A stretch of DNA of 64,000 bases from Caldilineaceae bacterium (GCA_022842065.1 JALHQH010000009.1:274378-338377), one strand, 5' to 3'; positions 18,925 through 27,210 are shown, numbered from the stretch's first letter. Notes: generated by a model from the letters alone, not told the origin. Numbers and translations are program-made.

Positions 18925-19233
18925 ATGCTGACAATGCAAACCCAAGTGCAACCCGACCCTGCCGTGCTCGCCACCGCGTTATCCGACCAGGAAACGGTGT
19001 TGCTGCATGTACGAACCAACTATTACTACACCCTCAATGCGACCGGTGCCCAAATTTGGCAAGGACTAAGTGACGGGCGCACCCCAGGTGAAATCTGCCG
19101 AGCGTTGGTGGCCCACTATGCGCTGACCCTGGCCGAAGCAGAAGCGGCGGTGCTTGCTTTGCTGCGCGAACTGACCGCGGAAAATTTGCTCCAGCAGGTT
19201 GCGCTATCTGCGCCGCGAAGCACATATGACTAA
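18925..19233 (+). CDS. PqqD-family RiPP recognition protein (lasso B1-like)
   Basis: 102 aa matching the PqqD fold: beta strands then LLHVRTNYYYTLNATGAQIW, the GxTPxEIC turn and a C-terminal helix LLRELTAENLL. In split lasso systems such a B1 protein binds the leader and presents it to the B2 protease. The ATG follows AAGAAAGG. Its stop overlaps the B2 start by 8 bases, the expected B1-B2 arrangement. A second PqqD domain lies at the N-terminus of the 14594-15910 protein. Confidence 0.88.
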   Translation: MLTMQTQVQPDPAVLATALSDQETVLLHVRTNYYYTLNATGAQIWQGLSDGRTPGEICRALVAHYALTLAEAEAAVLALLRELTAENLLQQVALSAPRSTYD

Positions 19234-19456
19234 AACCGACCTGTTTGCGCCAGCACACCTGCACACGGCCTGGCAAAGACGCACCTGGGACGAACGCCAA
19301 CTGTTGGTGGAAGCCTTTTGCTGGCTGGGCTTGGCGCGCCTGTTGGTGCTGACCTTGCCTTTCCACTGGCTACTCGCTATCTGGCGGCTCCACCATCAGC
19401 CATTGACAGCGCCATGGCCAACTGCATGGCCAACGCCTCATAGATACGACAAATAG
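19226..19456 (+). pseudogene. N-terminal part of lasso-type B2 leader protease (split gene)
   Basis: 76 codons beginning MTKTDLFAPAHL. The segment RQLLVEAFCWLGLARLLVLTLPF is the hydrophobic N-terminal helix typical of B2 proteins, which are about 150 aa. The frame stops at a TAG at 19454, before any catalytic residue. The catalytic half follows in another frame at 19524-19832. The gap holds a hairpin with a tandemly duplicated 14-bp unit. The gene is therefore interrupted, or less likely expressed as two chains. It is translationally coupled to the PqqD gene. Confidence 0.7.
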
Positions 19457-19459
19457 AGT

Positions 19460-19524
19460 TGGCACCAAGCGGGCTGCGCATCAGGGGATGCGCATCAGGG
19501 GATGCGCAGTACACGATTGTGCCA
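19460..19524. repeat. Hairpin/tandem repeat at the break in the B2 gene
   Basis: The 14-bp unit GCGCATCAGGGGAT occurs twice (19476-19489, 19490-19503). It is bracketed by CTGCGCATC/GATGCGCAG and outermost by TGGCAC/GTGCCA (19460-19465, 19519-19524). Similar GCGCATC...GATGCGC cores occur in the palindromes at 15919 and 56256 and at 61541-61565, suggesting a repeat-family insertion. Confidence 0.65.
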
Positions 19525-19832
19525 TGTTAATCTACGTTGTCTATCAGGAGCACCAAGCGGTCGCGTCGCTGCGCTGTGCCATCCAGGCAGCCAGCCGCTA
19601 TACGCCATGGCGCAGCAATTGTTTGGCACAAGCATTAGCCGCCAACCGCATGTTGCAGCGGCGGCGCTTACCCAGCACGCTTTATATCGGCGTGGCAAAG
19701 CCGGTCGAGCAACCGCTGGCTGCGCACGCCTGGTTGCGCTGTGGCGCACAATTTGTCACCGGCGAAGTGGGCTGGCAACAATTTACCCCCGTCACCTGTT
19801 TGGAGAGCCGTAGCCATTGCGTAGCCGATTGA
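19524..19832 (+). pseudogene. C-terminal catalytic part of lasso-type B2 leader protease (split gene)
   Basis: 102 codons. It contains the transglutaminase-like cysteine-protease core of McjB/B2 proteins: catalytic Cys in YTPWRSNCLAQALAANRML, the strand STLYIGVAK, and catalytic His in LAAHAWLRCG, then VTGEVGW. All expected catalytic landmarks are visible, so this half could still fold. It starts at an ATG abutting the hairpin repeat and lacks an obvious ribosome site. It is in a different frame from the N-terminal half. It is the last gene of the RiPP-type locus; a convergent MgtA gene follows. Confidence 0.72.
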
Positions 19833-19870
19833 ATCGGTATTAGCCATTTGCAAAATCCTGGAAAAGATCC

Positions 19871-22420
19871 CTACGCGCGCCGAAAGTAAAGCCGCTTCGC
19901 CACCTCGGACACGACGACATAGAGCACGGTGATCAACAGCAAGAGCAGCAGCACATAGAGTGGCAGCGGTGTGAAACCAAGTAACGGACCAAAGGGCAGA
20001 TAGGGGATGGCGACGGCGACAATCGTTACCCCCAGCGTGGAGAGCCAGAGATAAAAGCCCGGCTTGCTTTTGAAGATCGAGCGACGCGTGCGCAGGACCA
20101 GGGTGATCAGCAACTCGGTCATCAACGATTCGACAAACCAGCCGGTGCGAAATTCGGCCGGCGCGGCCTTCACAATGAAGATCAACAGGCCAAAGGTGAG
20201 AAAGTCAAAGACCGAGCTGATCAAGCCGAAGATGATCATAATGTCGCGAATAAACCTAATGTCCCAGCGCCGGGGTTTTTCAACCAGTTCCGGGTCGACA
20301 TTGTCGGTGGCAATGGTCAGCGAAGGGAAGTCTGAGAGAAAATTGTTGAGCAAAATCTGTTTGGCGAGCAAGGGCAGGAAGGGTAAAAAGAGGGACGCGC
20401 CGGCCATGCTAAACATGTTGCCAAAGTTGGCGCTGGTGGTGGTGAAGACATATTTTAGTGTGTTGGCAAAGGTGCGCCGCCCTTCTTCAATGCCCTGGCG
20501 CAAGACAGCCAAATCTTGTTTAAGCAGCACAAAGTCAGCGGCGTCCTTCGCCACATCCACCGCCGTGTCGACCGAGATGCCGACATCGGCGGCGTGCAGA
20601 GCGGGGGCATCGTTGATGCCATCGCCCATGTAGCCGACCACGTGGCCCATTTTGCGCAGGGCGAGGATGATGCGCTCTTTCTCATTCGGATCAATCTCGA
20701 CAAAGAGACTAGTCGTTTTGGCGCGTTGCCAGAGCGCTTCGTCGCTCATCGCGCCGATCTCGGCCCCGGTTAAGAGGCCGGTCACGGTCATGCCCACCAC
20801 TTCGGCCACATGCGCGGCAACCAGCCGGTTGTCCCCGGTAATAATTTTCACTTCGACGCCCAATTTCGCCAGATCGTGCAACGTTTGTTGCACACTCGGT
20901 TTGGGTGGATCAAAGAAGATCAGGAAGCCGGTAAAGGTCAGGTCGCACTCGTCGCCGTGGGCCAAATTCGCCGTCAACGCCACCGGCTTGGTGGCAACCC
21001 CGAGGACGCGGTAGCCTTGCGCACTCCACGCCGCATACCGTTGTCGAATCTGCTTTTCTTGGTTTGGATCAAAGGGCAGCGGCCCCTGGTCACCTTGGAC
21101 CTGAGTGCAGACGGCGAGCACGTTGTCGAGCGCGCCCTTGGTAATCAAGCGCTGTTGACCATCCGCCCCTTGCACGACAATGCTCAGCCGTTTGCGTACA
21201 AAGTCATAGGGCAGTTCGTCAATTTTTTGCTCAGGCGCGGCAGTCAGACCAAGCTGATTGGCCTTGGCAATAATCGCCTCATCCAGCACATTCGCCAGCC
21301 CGGTCTCGAAAACGGCGTTGAGGTAAGCGTCACGCTGCACCAGATCAGATGGTTGGCCTTGCACATCAAACGCGCCATCAAGCTGCACCACGCCGGCAGT
21401 CAGGGTGCCGGTTTTGTCGGTGCAGAGCACATCCATGCTGCCCAAATTTTCAATGGCGCTGAGCCGGCGCACGATCACACCGCTCTTGGCCATCACCTGT
21501 GCCCCCTTGGCCAGGTTGATGCTGATAATGGCGGGCAGCAATTCGGGGGCCATGCCTACGGCCAGGGCAATCGCAAAGAGCAAAGCTTCAATCGCCGGGC
21601 GCTGGAAGAAGACATTAATCGCAAAGGTGGCGACGACCAGTGTTAACATGATCACCGTGAGCAAGTAACCAAAGCGCCGAATGCCATGTTCAAATTCAGT
21701 CTCTGGCGGGCGCAACTTTAAGCGCTCAGCGATCTGCCCAAAGGCTGTGCCGGCCCCGGTTTGGACGATCAGGGCATGGGCGGTGCCACTGCGCACGCTC
21801 GTCCCCATAAAAACGCAATTGGTGCGCTCGGCTAAACCAGCCGTAGCGGCCACTTCGTCGGCATTGTGCGCCACCTTTTTTTCGACCGGGAAGGTCTCGC
21901 CGGTCAGCACTGCCTGGCTAACAAAAAAGTCTTTGGCCTCTAACAAAACGCCATCCGCCGGGATCAGGCTGCCGGCGGCCAGGAGCACCACATCGCCGGG
22001 CACAACCCCTTCCGCAGGGATTGTCTGTGGTTGGCCATCGCGTAGCACCGTTGCCTTGATTGTTACGCGCGCTTGCAACTTTGCCACGGCGGTGCCGGCG
22101 CGATATTCCTGCCAGAAACCAAGCAGCGAACTGCCCAAAATGATCAACAGGATAATGCCGGCGTCGATCCACTCCTGGGCAAAGGCCGAGACGATCACGG
22201 CAAAGACCAAGATCAGAACAAGGGGACTTTTATATTGATTGAGCAACAGCCCCAGCGCGGTGATCTGCCGCCCCGCCTTGAGCGTATTGGGGCCAACCTG
22301 TTGCAAACGGCGCGTCGCCTCAGCCGCGCGCAAACCGTCCGGCGTGCCGCCCAGCGTCATCAGGAGCCGGTCAAGGGGTTGGCTCCAAAAGGGTTCTGTA
22401 TTGTTTTGGTGATTGCTCAT
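19871..22420 (-). CDS. mgtA: Magnesium-translocating P-type ATPase (MgtA-like)
   Basis: 849 aa P3B-type ATPase. It has an N-terminal cation-ATPase domain (GLRAAEATRRLQQVGPNTL), actuator motif LTGETFPVEKK, phosphorylation site CTDKTGTLT, hinge GDGINDAPAL and the family mark SLTIATDNVDPE near the last TM helices. About ten TM segments fit the class. It imports Mg2+ across the inner membrane. Single gene, with a strong hairpin between it and the haem-binding gene. No Mg2+ riboswitch was recognised in the short upstream region (22421-22483). Confidence 0.93.
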   Translation of the reverse strand: MSNHQNNTEPFWSQPLDRLLMTLGGTPDGLRAAEATRRLQQVGPNTLKAGRQITALGLLLNQYKSPLVLILVFAVIVSAFAQEWIDAGIILLIILGSSLLGFWQEYRAGTAVAKLQARVTIKATVLRDGQPQTIPAEGVVPGDVVLLAAGSLIPADGVLLEAKDFFVSQAVLTGETFPVEKKVAHNADEVAATAGLAERTNCVFMGTSVRSGTAHALIVQTGAGTAFGQIAERLKLRPPETEFEHGIRRFGYLLTVIMLTLVVATFAINVFFQRPAIEALLFAIALAVGMAPELLPAIISINLAKGAQVMAKSGVIVRRLSAIENLGSMDVLCTDKTGTLTAGVVQLDGAFDVQGQPSDLVQRDAYLNAVFETGLANVLDEAIIAKANQLGLTAAPEQKIDELPYDFVRKRLSIVVQGADGQQRLITKGALDNVLAVCTQVQGDQGPLPFDPNQEKQIRQRYAAWSAQGYRVLGVATKPVALTANLAHGDECDLTFTGFLIFFDPPKPSVQQTLHDLAKLGVEVKIITGDNRLVAAHVAEVVGMTVTGLLTGAEIGAMSDEALWQRAKTTSLFVEIDPNEKERIILALRKMGHVVGYMGDGINDAPALHAADVGISVDTAVDVAKDAADFVLLKQDLAVLRQGIEEGRRTFANTLKYVFTTTSANFGNMFSMAGASLFLPFLPLLAKQILLNNFLSDFPSLTIATDNVDPELVEKPRRWDIRFIRDIMIIFGLISSVFDFLTFGLLIFIVKAAPAEFRTGWFVESLMTELLITLVLRTRRSIFKSKPGFYLWLSTLGVTIVAVAIPYLPFGPLLGFTPLPLYVLLLLLLITVLYVVVSEVAKRLYFRRA

Positions 22421-22483
22421 GATCGGTCTTTGAAATTATCGGCACTGGTCGCATGCTGCATTAACGATTGACGGTAAACCGCA

Positions 22484-22541
22484 AGCGCTCCATCAGGATC
22501 GTCAGAGCCTGACGGGGATTTGACAATCCTGATGGAGCGCT
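22484..22541. terminator. Hairpin with 16-bp perfect arms
   Basis: AGCGCTCCATCAGGAT (22484-22499) is inverted at 22526-22541. It sits between the end of the haem-binding gene and the start of the MgtA gene, so it may end upstream transcription, although no long T run follows. Confidence 0.5.
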
Positions 22542-22554
22542 GCGTTATTCCTAC

Positions 22555-23016
22555 TTAGTCTTGCTCTGCCCCTTCTGCTCGGGCAATTGGTGGATCTTGG
22601 CTGAAGGTCGTTTTGAAACCGGCCACTAATGCCGTCTTTTCAGCATCAGTCAATTTCGCTTCGGGATGCATCAGGAGAAAGTCCGACAGGGGCATTTCGT
22701 TTTCCTCAATATTTTCGACGACCTCATCAAGCGCAGTATTGGGTTGGTCCCAGGTGGAAAAGTTGAGGACTGCGCGCCCTTCGTTGATATGATCGGCCAG
22801 GCGCCAGGAGACCGGCGCAATGTAGCCATACCAGGGCCAGCTTGTCTCATTGCTGTGACAATCAAAACAAGCCCGTTCGGCCAGATCGTGCGTGGCCGGC
22901 GCATCCCATTTTACTTCGCGCGTGATGGCTGGGTTTGTCCGATTCACGGGAACCAGTTGAATACCCACCAGGACGACGATCAGCGCAACACCGATGCGTT
23001 TTAGCCATTTTTTCAT
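22555..23016 (-). CDS. Haem-binding domain (c-type) membrane-anchored protein
   Basis: 153 aa. An N-terminal signal anchor (KWLKRIGVALIVVLVGIQLVP) is followed by a Haem_bd-type domain. The covalent haem motif is CFDCHSN, with the family pattern ETSWPWYGYIAPVSWRLADHI. It would be exported, with haem attached by cytochrome c maturation. Members are usually small electron carriers or sensors; no partner oxidase is adjacent. It follows 23037-23417 with a 20-base gap. Confidence 0.85.
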   Translation of the reverse strand: MKKWLKRIGVALIVVLVGIQLVPVNRTNPAITREVKWDAPATHDLAERACFDCHSNETSWPWYGYIAPVSWRLADHINEGRAVLNFSTWDQPNTALDEVVENIEENEMPLSDFLLMHPEAKLTDAEKTALVAGFKTTFSQDPPIARAEGAEQD

Positions 23017-23036
23017 TTGTTATGCCTTCGTTCATG

Positions 23037-23417
23037 TTACTTTAGAAAATAGTGACGAACCTTGGCGACAATTTGTGGTTCAGTCAGTTTGTCGGCGGTT
23101 TCCACCTCGACAATCCGACCACCAAGTTTTTCGTGTTCAAGCTGTTTTTTGAGTTCACCCTTGGCTTCGCCCGGCCCAAAGATCAGAATCGAGTCCGCGG
23201 CGCGAATCGCCCCAATGACTTCGCCATAGTAGTGGTGGAGATGTTCGCCAAAGCGGCGGTCACGGCGATCTTCGGGTGAGCCGTCGGGGGCATTGGCGGA
23301 AAAGCGCCCTTCTTCTGCCCGCTCGGCATGGATATGTTCGATTGTTTCGCCTTCACGATTGACCGTGACGATCACGGCTTCACGATGATCAATCCACAAA
23401 CCCAGTTCTTTTTTCAT
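23037..23417 (-). CDS. Hypothetical protein, eRF1-like/host-attachment-like fold possible
   Basis: 126 aa, soluble and charged. It begins ELGLWIDHREAVIVTVN and contains DSILIFGPGEAKGELKKQLE, a pattern seen in small bacterial eRF1-domain-2-like proteins (strand, loop 'GPGEAK', helix). I cannot name the family with confidence. A clear start (ATG with AAGGAAAA upstream) and coding-like composition support the gene. It is the gene upstream of the haem-binding protein in the same direction. Confidence 0.65.
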   Translation of the reverse strand: MKKELGLWIDHREAVIVTVNREGETIEHIHAERAEEGRFSANAPDGSPEDRRDRRFGEHLHHYYGEVIGAIRAADSILIFGPGEAKGELKKQLEHEKLGGRIVEVETADKLTEPQIVAKVRHYFLK

Positions 23418-23570
23418 AAATTTTTCCTTTACTTGATCAACTGCCCAACCAGACCGCGACTGGTGCAGTACTCATGCTTTATCCTACACGACAAATTTTT
23501 CGATCACACCAGCCGCTGGGAGAGTTTACCGCTTAGTCAAGCGGCCAGTTTTAGCAAGCAGTTGCCGGGG

Positions 23571-24176
23571 TTATAGACATGGGGCCTGTTCTGGGCAAAC
23601 TCGTTTCAACGCGTCTTTGAGATCATCGAGAGACGCGACGGCGGTGGCATGTAACGCGTCTTGCGTGCCATTTTGTGCATTTTTCAGGGCACGTAACTGC
23701 TCAATGGCGGTTGCATCCAAAGCGCGCAGGGTCTCTAATTGCCACAGCGCATCAGCCCCTACGGCCATGCGGATGGCGGCGGTTATGGTCAACCATTGTG
23801 CGATCTTCTCCGCCATACTGTTCCACACATTGAGGGTCTCGCTGCTTTGATCACCGGTTTTATCACTGGGCTCGTCGCTATTCTTCTCACTGAGCAGATC
23901 GCTGATGGCCGACACGCTGCGCGGCGCGACGCTGCCATTGGTTTTGCTGCTGGTGGGTTTGCTGCCGTTCACTTTGGGGGTGACCACGATCATGCTGTTC
24001 TGCCAGACCTTGAGTTGTGCGTCCATGGCATCGACCAGATTCACCAGTCGGTCTTGTACACGCTGCAACGTGGCAGCTTCAACGCCATCGGCCTGGGCAC
24101 CGAAGATTTCAATCTGGGCCTCGCAGGCCTTGAGTTGTTGCTTCAGCTCTTTGCGTTGATCTTTCATTTTGCTCAT
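23571..24176 (-). CDS. Hypothetical helical protein, 201 aa
   Basis: Not recognised. An N-terminal coiled-coil-like helix (MKDQRKELKQQLKACEAQIE...) is followed by a helical stretch, a low-complexity Ser/Asn/Asp-rich linker (~75-110) and a C-terminal helical bundle with LRALDATAIEQLRALK. There is no signal peptide or TM segment. It ends with a Cys pair (CPEQAPC). It is downstream of the metallophosphoesterase gene in the same direction. A structural or regulatory role is possible. Confidence 0.65.
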   Translation of the reverse strand: MSKMKDQRKELKQQLKACEAQIEIFGAQADGVEAATLQRVQDRLVNLVDAMDAQLKVWQNSMIVVTPKVNGSKPTSSKTNGSVAPRSVSAISDLLSEKNSDEPSDKTGDQSSETLNVWNSMAEKIAQWLTITAAIRMAVGADALWQLETLRALDATAIEQLRALKNAQNGTQDALHATAVASLDDLKDALKRVCPEQAPCL

Positions 24177-24240
24177 GCGATTGCTCCTGATTTCATGTTA
24201 AATGATGGCAGTGCCAAGTAGATGGAGGGATGAACATGCA

Positions 24241-25167
24241 TTAGATCAATTCCCTGATCCCCCGCACCGGGGCCAATAGGGTGTATTGGTATTCGTGACC
24301 AGCGGTAGCAAACCACTTGACGAAGCGCAGCAGGCCACCCTGAATCTCAATGCCGGTGATATAGCCAGGATTGATGCAACTGCCGGTGTTAAAATAAGGC
24401 GCATGGTCGCGATTGGGAAAGCGCGGCAAATGGGTGTGCCCGACAATCACTGGTTGCCGACGGCTGCGCACCCAATCCACCAACTGTTGCGTCTGCTGCT
24501 GTTGCTGGCCGGCAGACCAACGCGCCCAGACGCCGGCGGCAAAGTCGATCAGGGCGCGCCGCTGTTGACCGGCAAAAGTACCGGCGGCGCGGCGCACGCG
24601 CTGCGGTCCATACTTGGCGGACCAGACAATCTGTTGCGTGAGCAGGCTCAATTGGTCGCACCAAAAATCGACCTGATGGCCATGCACGGCAAAGAGCTGC
24701 TGACCAGTCTGGCGATGCCGTAAAACCAACCCTTCGCCAATTGTCCACTCGCCTTTGCGCGTCTGATAATATTGCCGCCCTTGTACCTCGTGATTACCCA
24801 GAATCAAGTGCAGCCGTTGCTGCTGCTGAAATTGATGCAGCAAGGCAAAGACCCGCGGGTAGGCCCGTTCAATGTCGCTAAAGCGCGGGGTCTGCCACAA
24901 ATCATCGCCATCACCCAATTCAATATATGTAAAGCCGGCCGCCCGATAGTGGGAAAGGGCGTGGACAAAGAGATCTTCGTTGGGCGCGAATTCATCATGC
25001 ACCCCCCGGTCACCACGATGCGCGTCGCTCAACAGAATAATTTTTGAATCATCATCGAAGGATAGCACCGGCGCACTCTGCAAGATCTGATCCAAGCGGC
25101 GCTGGCCGCGGGCAAACCAGGATTGCCGTGCGCCCGTTGGCGCGCCGGCCGATTGTTTAGTCATCAT
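24241..25167 (-). CDS. Calcineurin-like metallophosphoesterase
   Basis: 308 aa. Metal-binding motifs appear in family order: DAH in IILLSDAHRGD, GDGDD in YIELGDGDDLW, GNHE in LHLILGNHEVQG, a downstream VHGHQ, and the final GHTH in VIVGHTHLPRFPN. This is the complete dimetal phosphoesterase set. UDP-diacylglucosamine hydrolase (LpxH)-like enzymes share the pattern, but Chloroflexota generally lack LPS, so the substrate is uncertain. Cytoplasmic, with no signal. The gene starts 122 bp downstream of the ECF sigma gene. Confidence 0.88.
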   Translation of the reverse strand: MMTKQSAGAPTGARQSWFARGQRRLDQILQSAPVLSFDDDSKIILLSDAHRGDRGVHDEFAPNEDLFVHALSHYRAAGFTYIELGDGDDLWQTPRFSDIERAYPRVFALLHQFQQQQRLHLILGNHEVQGRQYYQTRKGEWTIGEGLVLRHRQTGQQLFAVHGHQVDFWCDQLSLLTQQIVWSAKYGPQRVRRAAGTFAGQQRRALIDFAAGVWARWSAGQQQQQTQQLVDWVRSRRQPVIVGHTHLPRFPNRDHAPYFNTGSCINPGYITGIEIQGGLLRFVKWFATAGHEYQYTLLAPVRGIRELI

Positions 25168-25289
25168 CAGGATCCAAGTTCTCGCTTATTATTGTCGCGC
25201 CAGTGCAGTTGCCTGCTAGATAACGCAAAACAACAGTACACAATCGCCCCTGCTACGCAACCCGCACGCCGTCAACTGTAGTGTGGTGG

Positions 25290-25949
25290 CTATAGGAGTT
25301 GTGGCTGTAGCAACCCACTCGGTAAGGCCACCGGAAAAACCGTACCGGCGAGATAAGCACAGACTAAACTGCGGGCGCGACTGAGCTGCAGCTTGACCGT
25401 CTCCAGCGATGTTGCGGTAATCATGGCAACCTCTTCACAGCTCTGCCCATACACATCGCGCAACAGCAGGGCCATGCGCAAGTCCGGCGGGATGGTATTG
25501 ATGGCGCGCTCAAGCAGTTCATTAGGCGACAAGAGCAAGACTTTGCGCTCTGTCTGGCAGTTTAGCTGCTTGAACAGTGCATGTTGCCCCTTGCGCAGTT
25601 GCGCGAAGGAGCCGTTGCTGACGATCCGCAAGAGCCAACATTTGAAACTGCCCCCCGTAAAGGTTTTGATCGTCTGGTAGGCATTGATAAAGCTCGCTTG
25701 TACAACGTCGCCGGCACTGCGTTCCTGGCGCAACATGCGCAGGGCAAGGCTAAAGGCAAGGGTTTGATAAGCCAAAACCAGTTGGTTAAAGGCTGCCAAA
25801 TCGCCGGCTTGGGCCGCAGCAATCTGGGCGGCTTCCGGATCGTCACCCCGCGAGTGCCACTGGGGTGGCCTTAGGGCTGGGCTAGCATCGTTGGGCGGGA
25901 CAAGGTTTACCGGCAGATTCATAGGTGCGAGCGCCATCGTTGCGTACAT
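25290..25949 (-). CDS. ECF-type RNA polymerase sigma factor
   Basis: 219 aa with region 2 (AFNQLVLAYQTLAFSLALRM; DVVQASFINAYQTI) and region 4 (LERAINTIPPDLRMALLLRD; SCEEVAMITATSLETVKLQL). The ~45-residue N-terminus is disordered-looking. It starts 33 bases after the peroxiredoxin gene and is probably cotranscribed from promoter module copy C. No anti-sigma gene is adjacent. Oxidative-stress control is suggested only by this neighbour. Confidence 0.88.
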   Translation of the reverse strand: MYATMALAPMNLPVNLVPPNDASPALRPPQWHSRGDDPEAAQIAAAQAGDLAAFNQLVLAYQTLAFSLALRMLRQERSAGDVVQASFINAYQTIKTFTGGSFKCWLLRIVSNGSFAQLRKGQHALFKQLNCQTERKVLLLSPNELLERAINTIPPDLRMALLLRDVYGQSCEEVAMITATSLETVKLQLSRARSLVCAYLAGTVFPVALPSGLLQPQLL

Positions 25950-25982
25950 CGGTTCTGTTTCCTCTTGTGAGTGATTACAATT

Positions 25983-26591
25983 TTACTTTTCCTGCGCAGG
26001 CTTCCACACCTGCCAGACATTCCCAACCAGATCAGGCCCCGGTTTCAACGTCAAATCACCGGGCAGCCAGCCAGCGGGCATGGCTTCTGTGCCGTTGCTG
26101 TTACGGACATGCTGGAAAGCCTGCACCTGGCGAATCGTCTCGGCGATGCGGCGGCCTACCGGCGGTGCCAAAATTTCCATCGCCTGGATCACGCCATCCG
26201 GGTCAATGATGAAGCGACCACGCAGTTCGATGCCCTGGCGCTCATCCCACACCCCAAAGGCGCGGCCCACATTGCCGGCCTGGTCAGCAGCCATATGAAA
26301 AGGCACCCCGCCCTCCACCATTTTCGACAACTCATAGTCGTTCCACATCTTGTGCACAAAGTGACTATCCACACTGACCGAGATCACTTCCACACCCAAT
26401 TTTTGCAGCGCAGGATATTGATCGGCGACCGCCGATATTTCCGTCGCTCAGACAAAGGTGAAGTCACCAGGGTAGAAACAAAGCAGCACCCACTTCCCCA
26501 AATAATCTGAAAGTTTTACATCCGTGAATTTCCCCTGATAATAGGCCGGTGCCTGAAAATCTGGTGCCTTTTGTCCTACACGTGCGGTCAT
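25983..26591 (-). CDS. Selenocysteine-containing peroxiredoxin (AhpC/Prx family, in-frame UGA)
   Basis: One open frame is broken only by a TGA at 26448-26450, exactly where peroxiredoxins have the peroxidatic Cys: [10 protein letters not shown](UGA)-ATE, versus the usual PGDFTFVCPTE. The same frame continues to 25983 with conserved blocks [25 protein letters not shown] and [12 protein letters not shown]. With Sec at UGA the protein is 202 aa, normal for the family. The resolving-Cys site reads EAMPAGW instead of EVCPAGW, so it would be a one-Sec enzyme. A SECIS-like hairpin follows the UGA. The ATG at 26591 has AAAGGAG upstream; an in-frame ATG at 26699 would add 36 residues. It reduces peroxides with thiols. 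Confidence 0.88.
26421..26436 (-). promoter_or_regulatory. SECIS-like stem-loop for Sec insertion
   Basis: In the mRNA, AUCGGC-GGUC-GCCGAU forms a perfect 6-bp stem with a GGUC loop, starting 11 bases after the UGA codon. Bacterial SECIS elements lie just downstream of UGA and carry a GGU-type apical loop bound by SelB, so position and loop both fit. Confidence 0.7.
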
Positions 26592-26812
26592 CGTTGGCTC
26601 CTTTTTGGCTTGCGTTGTGTCACTTTGTAGCGTAATGGATGGGTCTTCCCCCATCACGGTGCCGGTTGTACGGGCGCATCCGAGCGGTTCATCGGTCATT
26701 GTGATGCCTTTCTATAATAGAAAACCGCGTAATGGCTCCGGTGCAAGCATAACCGTTGCGCGGCAAGAACTCTTCGACTTTTGTCGGGTTTGTGGGGGTG
26801 AATCGTCTCTTC

Positions 26813-26873
26813 ATGGTACGCTGAAAGCTGATGAATGGCGTCAACAGGGCGTTGATTTTTGCCTCAACAAAAA
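26813..26873 (-). promoter_or_regulatory. Conserved promoter module, copy C (peroxiredoxin-sigma operon)
   Basis: Minus-strand reading: TTTTTTTGTTGAGGC, AAATCAACGCC, GTTGACGCCA, 20 bp from TTGACG to TACCAT (26813-26818). GTTGA spacing is 23 bp. The -10-like hexamer is the weakest of the seven copies. A further GTTGAGATGACTGC-like block upstream (~26890-26905) is shared with copy D. Confidence 0.68.
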
Positions 26874-26956
26874 AATAGCGGCGGTGAGCAGTCATCTCAA
26901 CAATGATTGAATTCCTACGCATGTTACTGGATCTGAAGAAACGATATTATCTATGC

Positions 26957-27085
26957 CTAACGATCCAGCAGCCGGTTCTTCGCACGTGCGAACTCATCGT
27001 CGGTCAACACGCCCGCATCGGGTCGTGCGTGATGTGGCAAGATTGTTAACCATAATGTTGCGCGTTTTTCTTGATTCTGTTGCAT
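26957..27085 (-). CDS. Tiny SHOCT-domain protein or remnant
   Basis: 42 codons ending DAGVLTDDEFARAKNRLLDR, which is the SHOCT pattern (Gly-Val/Ile-Leu-Thr-x-Glu/Asp-Glu-Phe ... Lys ... Leu-Leu). SHOCT domains normally end longer proteins and aid oligomerisation. No ribosome site is evident before the ATG at 27085, so this may be the tail of a lost gene. It is too short to judge further. Confidence 0.42.
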   Translation of the reverse strand: MQQNQEKRATLWLTILPHHARPDAGVLTDDEFARAKNRLLDR

Positions 27086-27127
27086 CGTTAACCGCGGTTT
27101 TGGCGTAGAAGTAGAAGTTTTATTCCG

Positions 27128-27156
27128 TTGGGTATGCCATGTAGATGTGCTATACT
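27128..27156 (+). promoter_or_regulatory. Sigma70-like promoter of the two-component operon
   Basis: TTGGGT (27128-27133), 17-bp spacer, TATACT (27151-27156), 55 bp before the response-regulator ATG at 27211. Confidence 0.55.
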
Positions 27157-27210
27157 TAGGCTTTAGTAACCTATTTGAGTAGTAAGTATCCCCTGTCAGG
27201 GAGAACGTTC

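Noticed and set aside
26689..26922. 77-codon minus-strand frame upstream of the peroxiredoxin
   Set aside because: It only translates the conserved promoter module; the frame at 35075-35260 gives the same FFVEAKIN stretch for the same reason.
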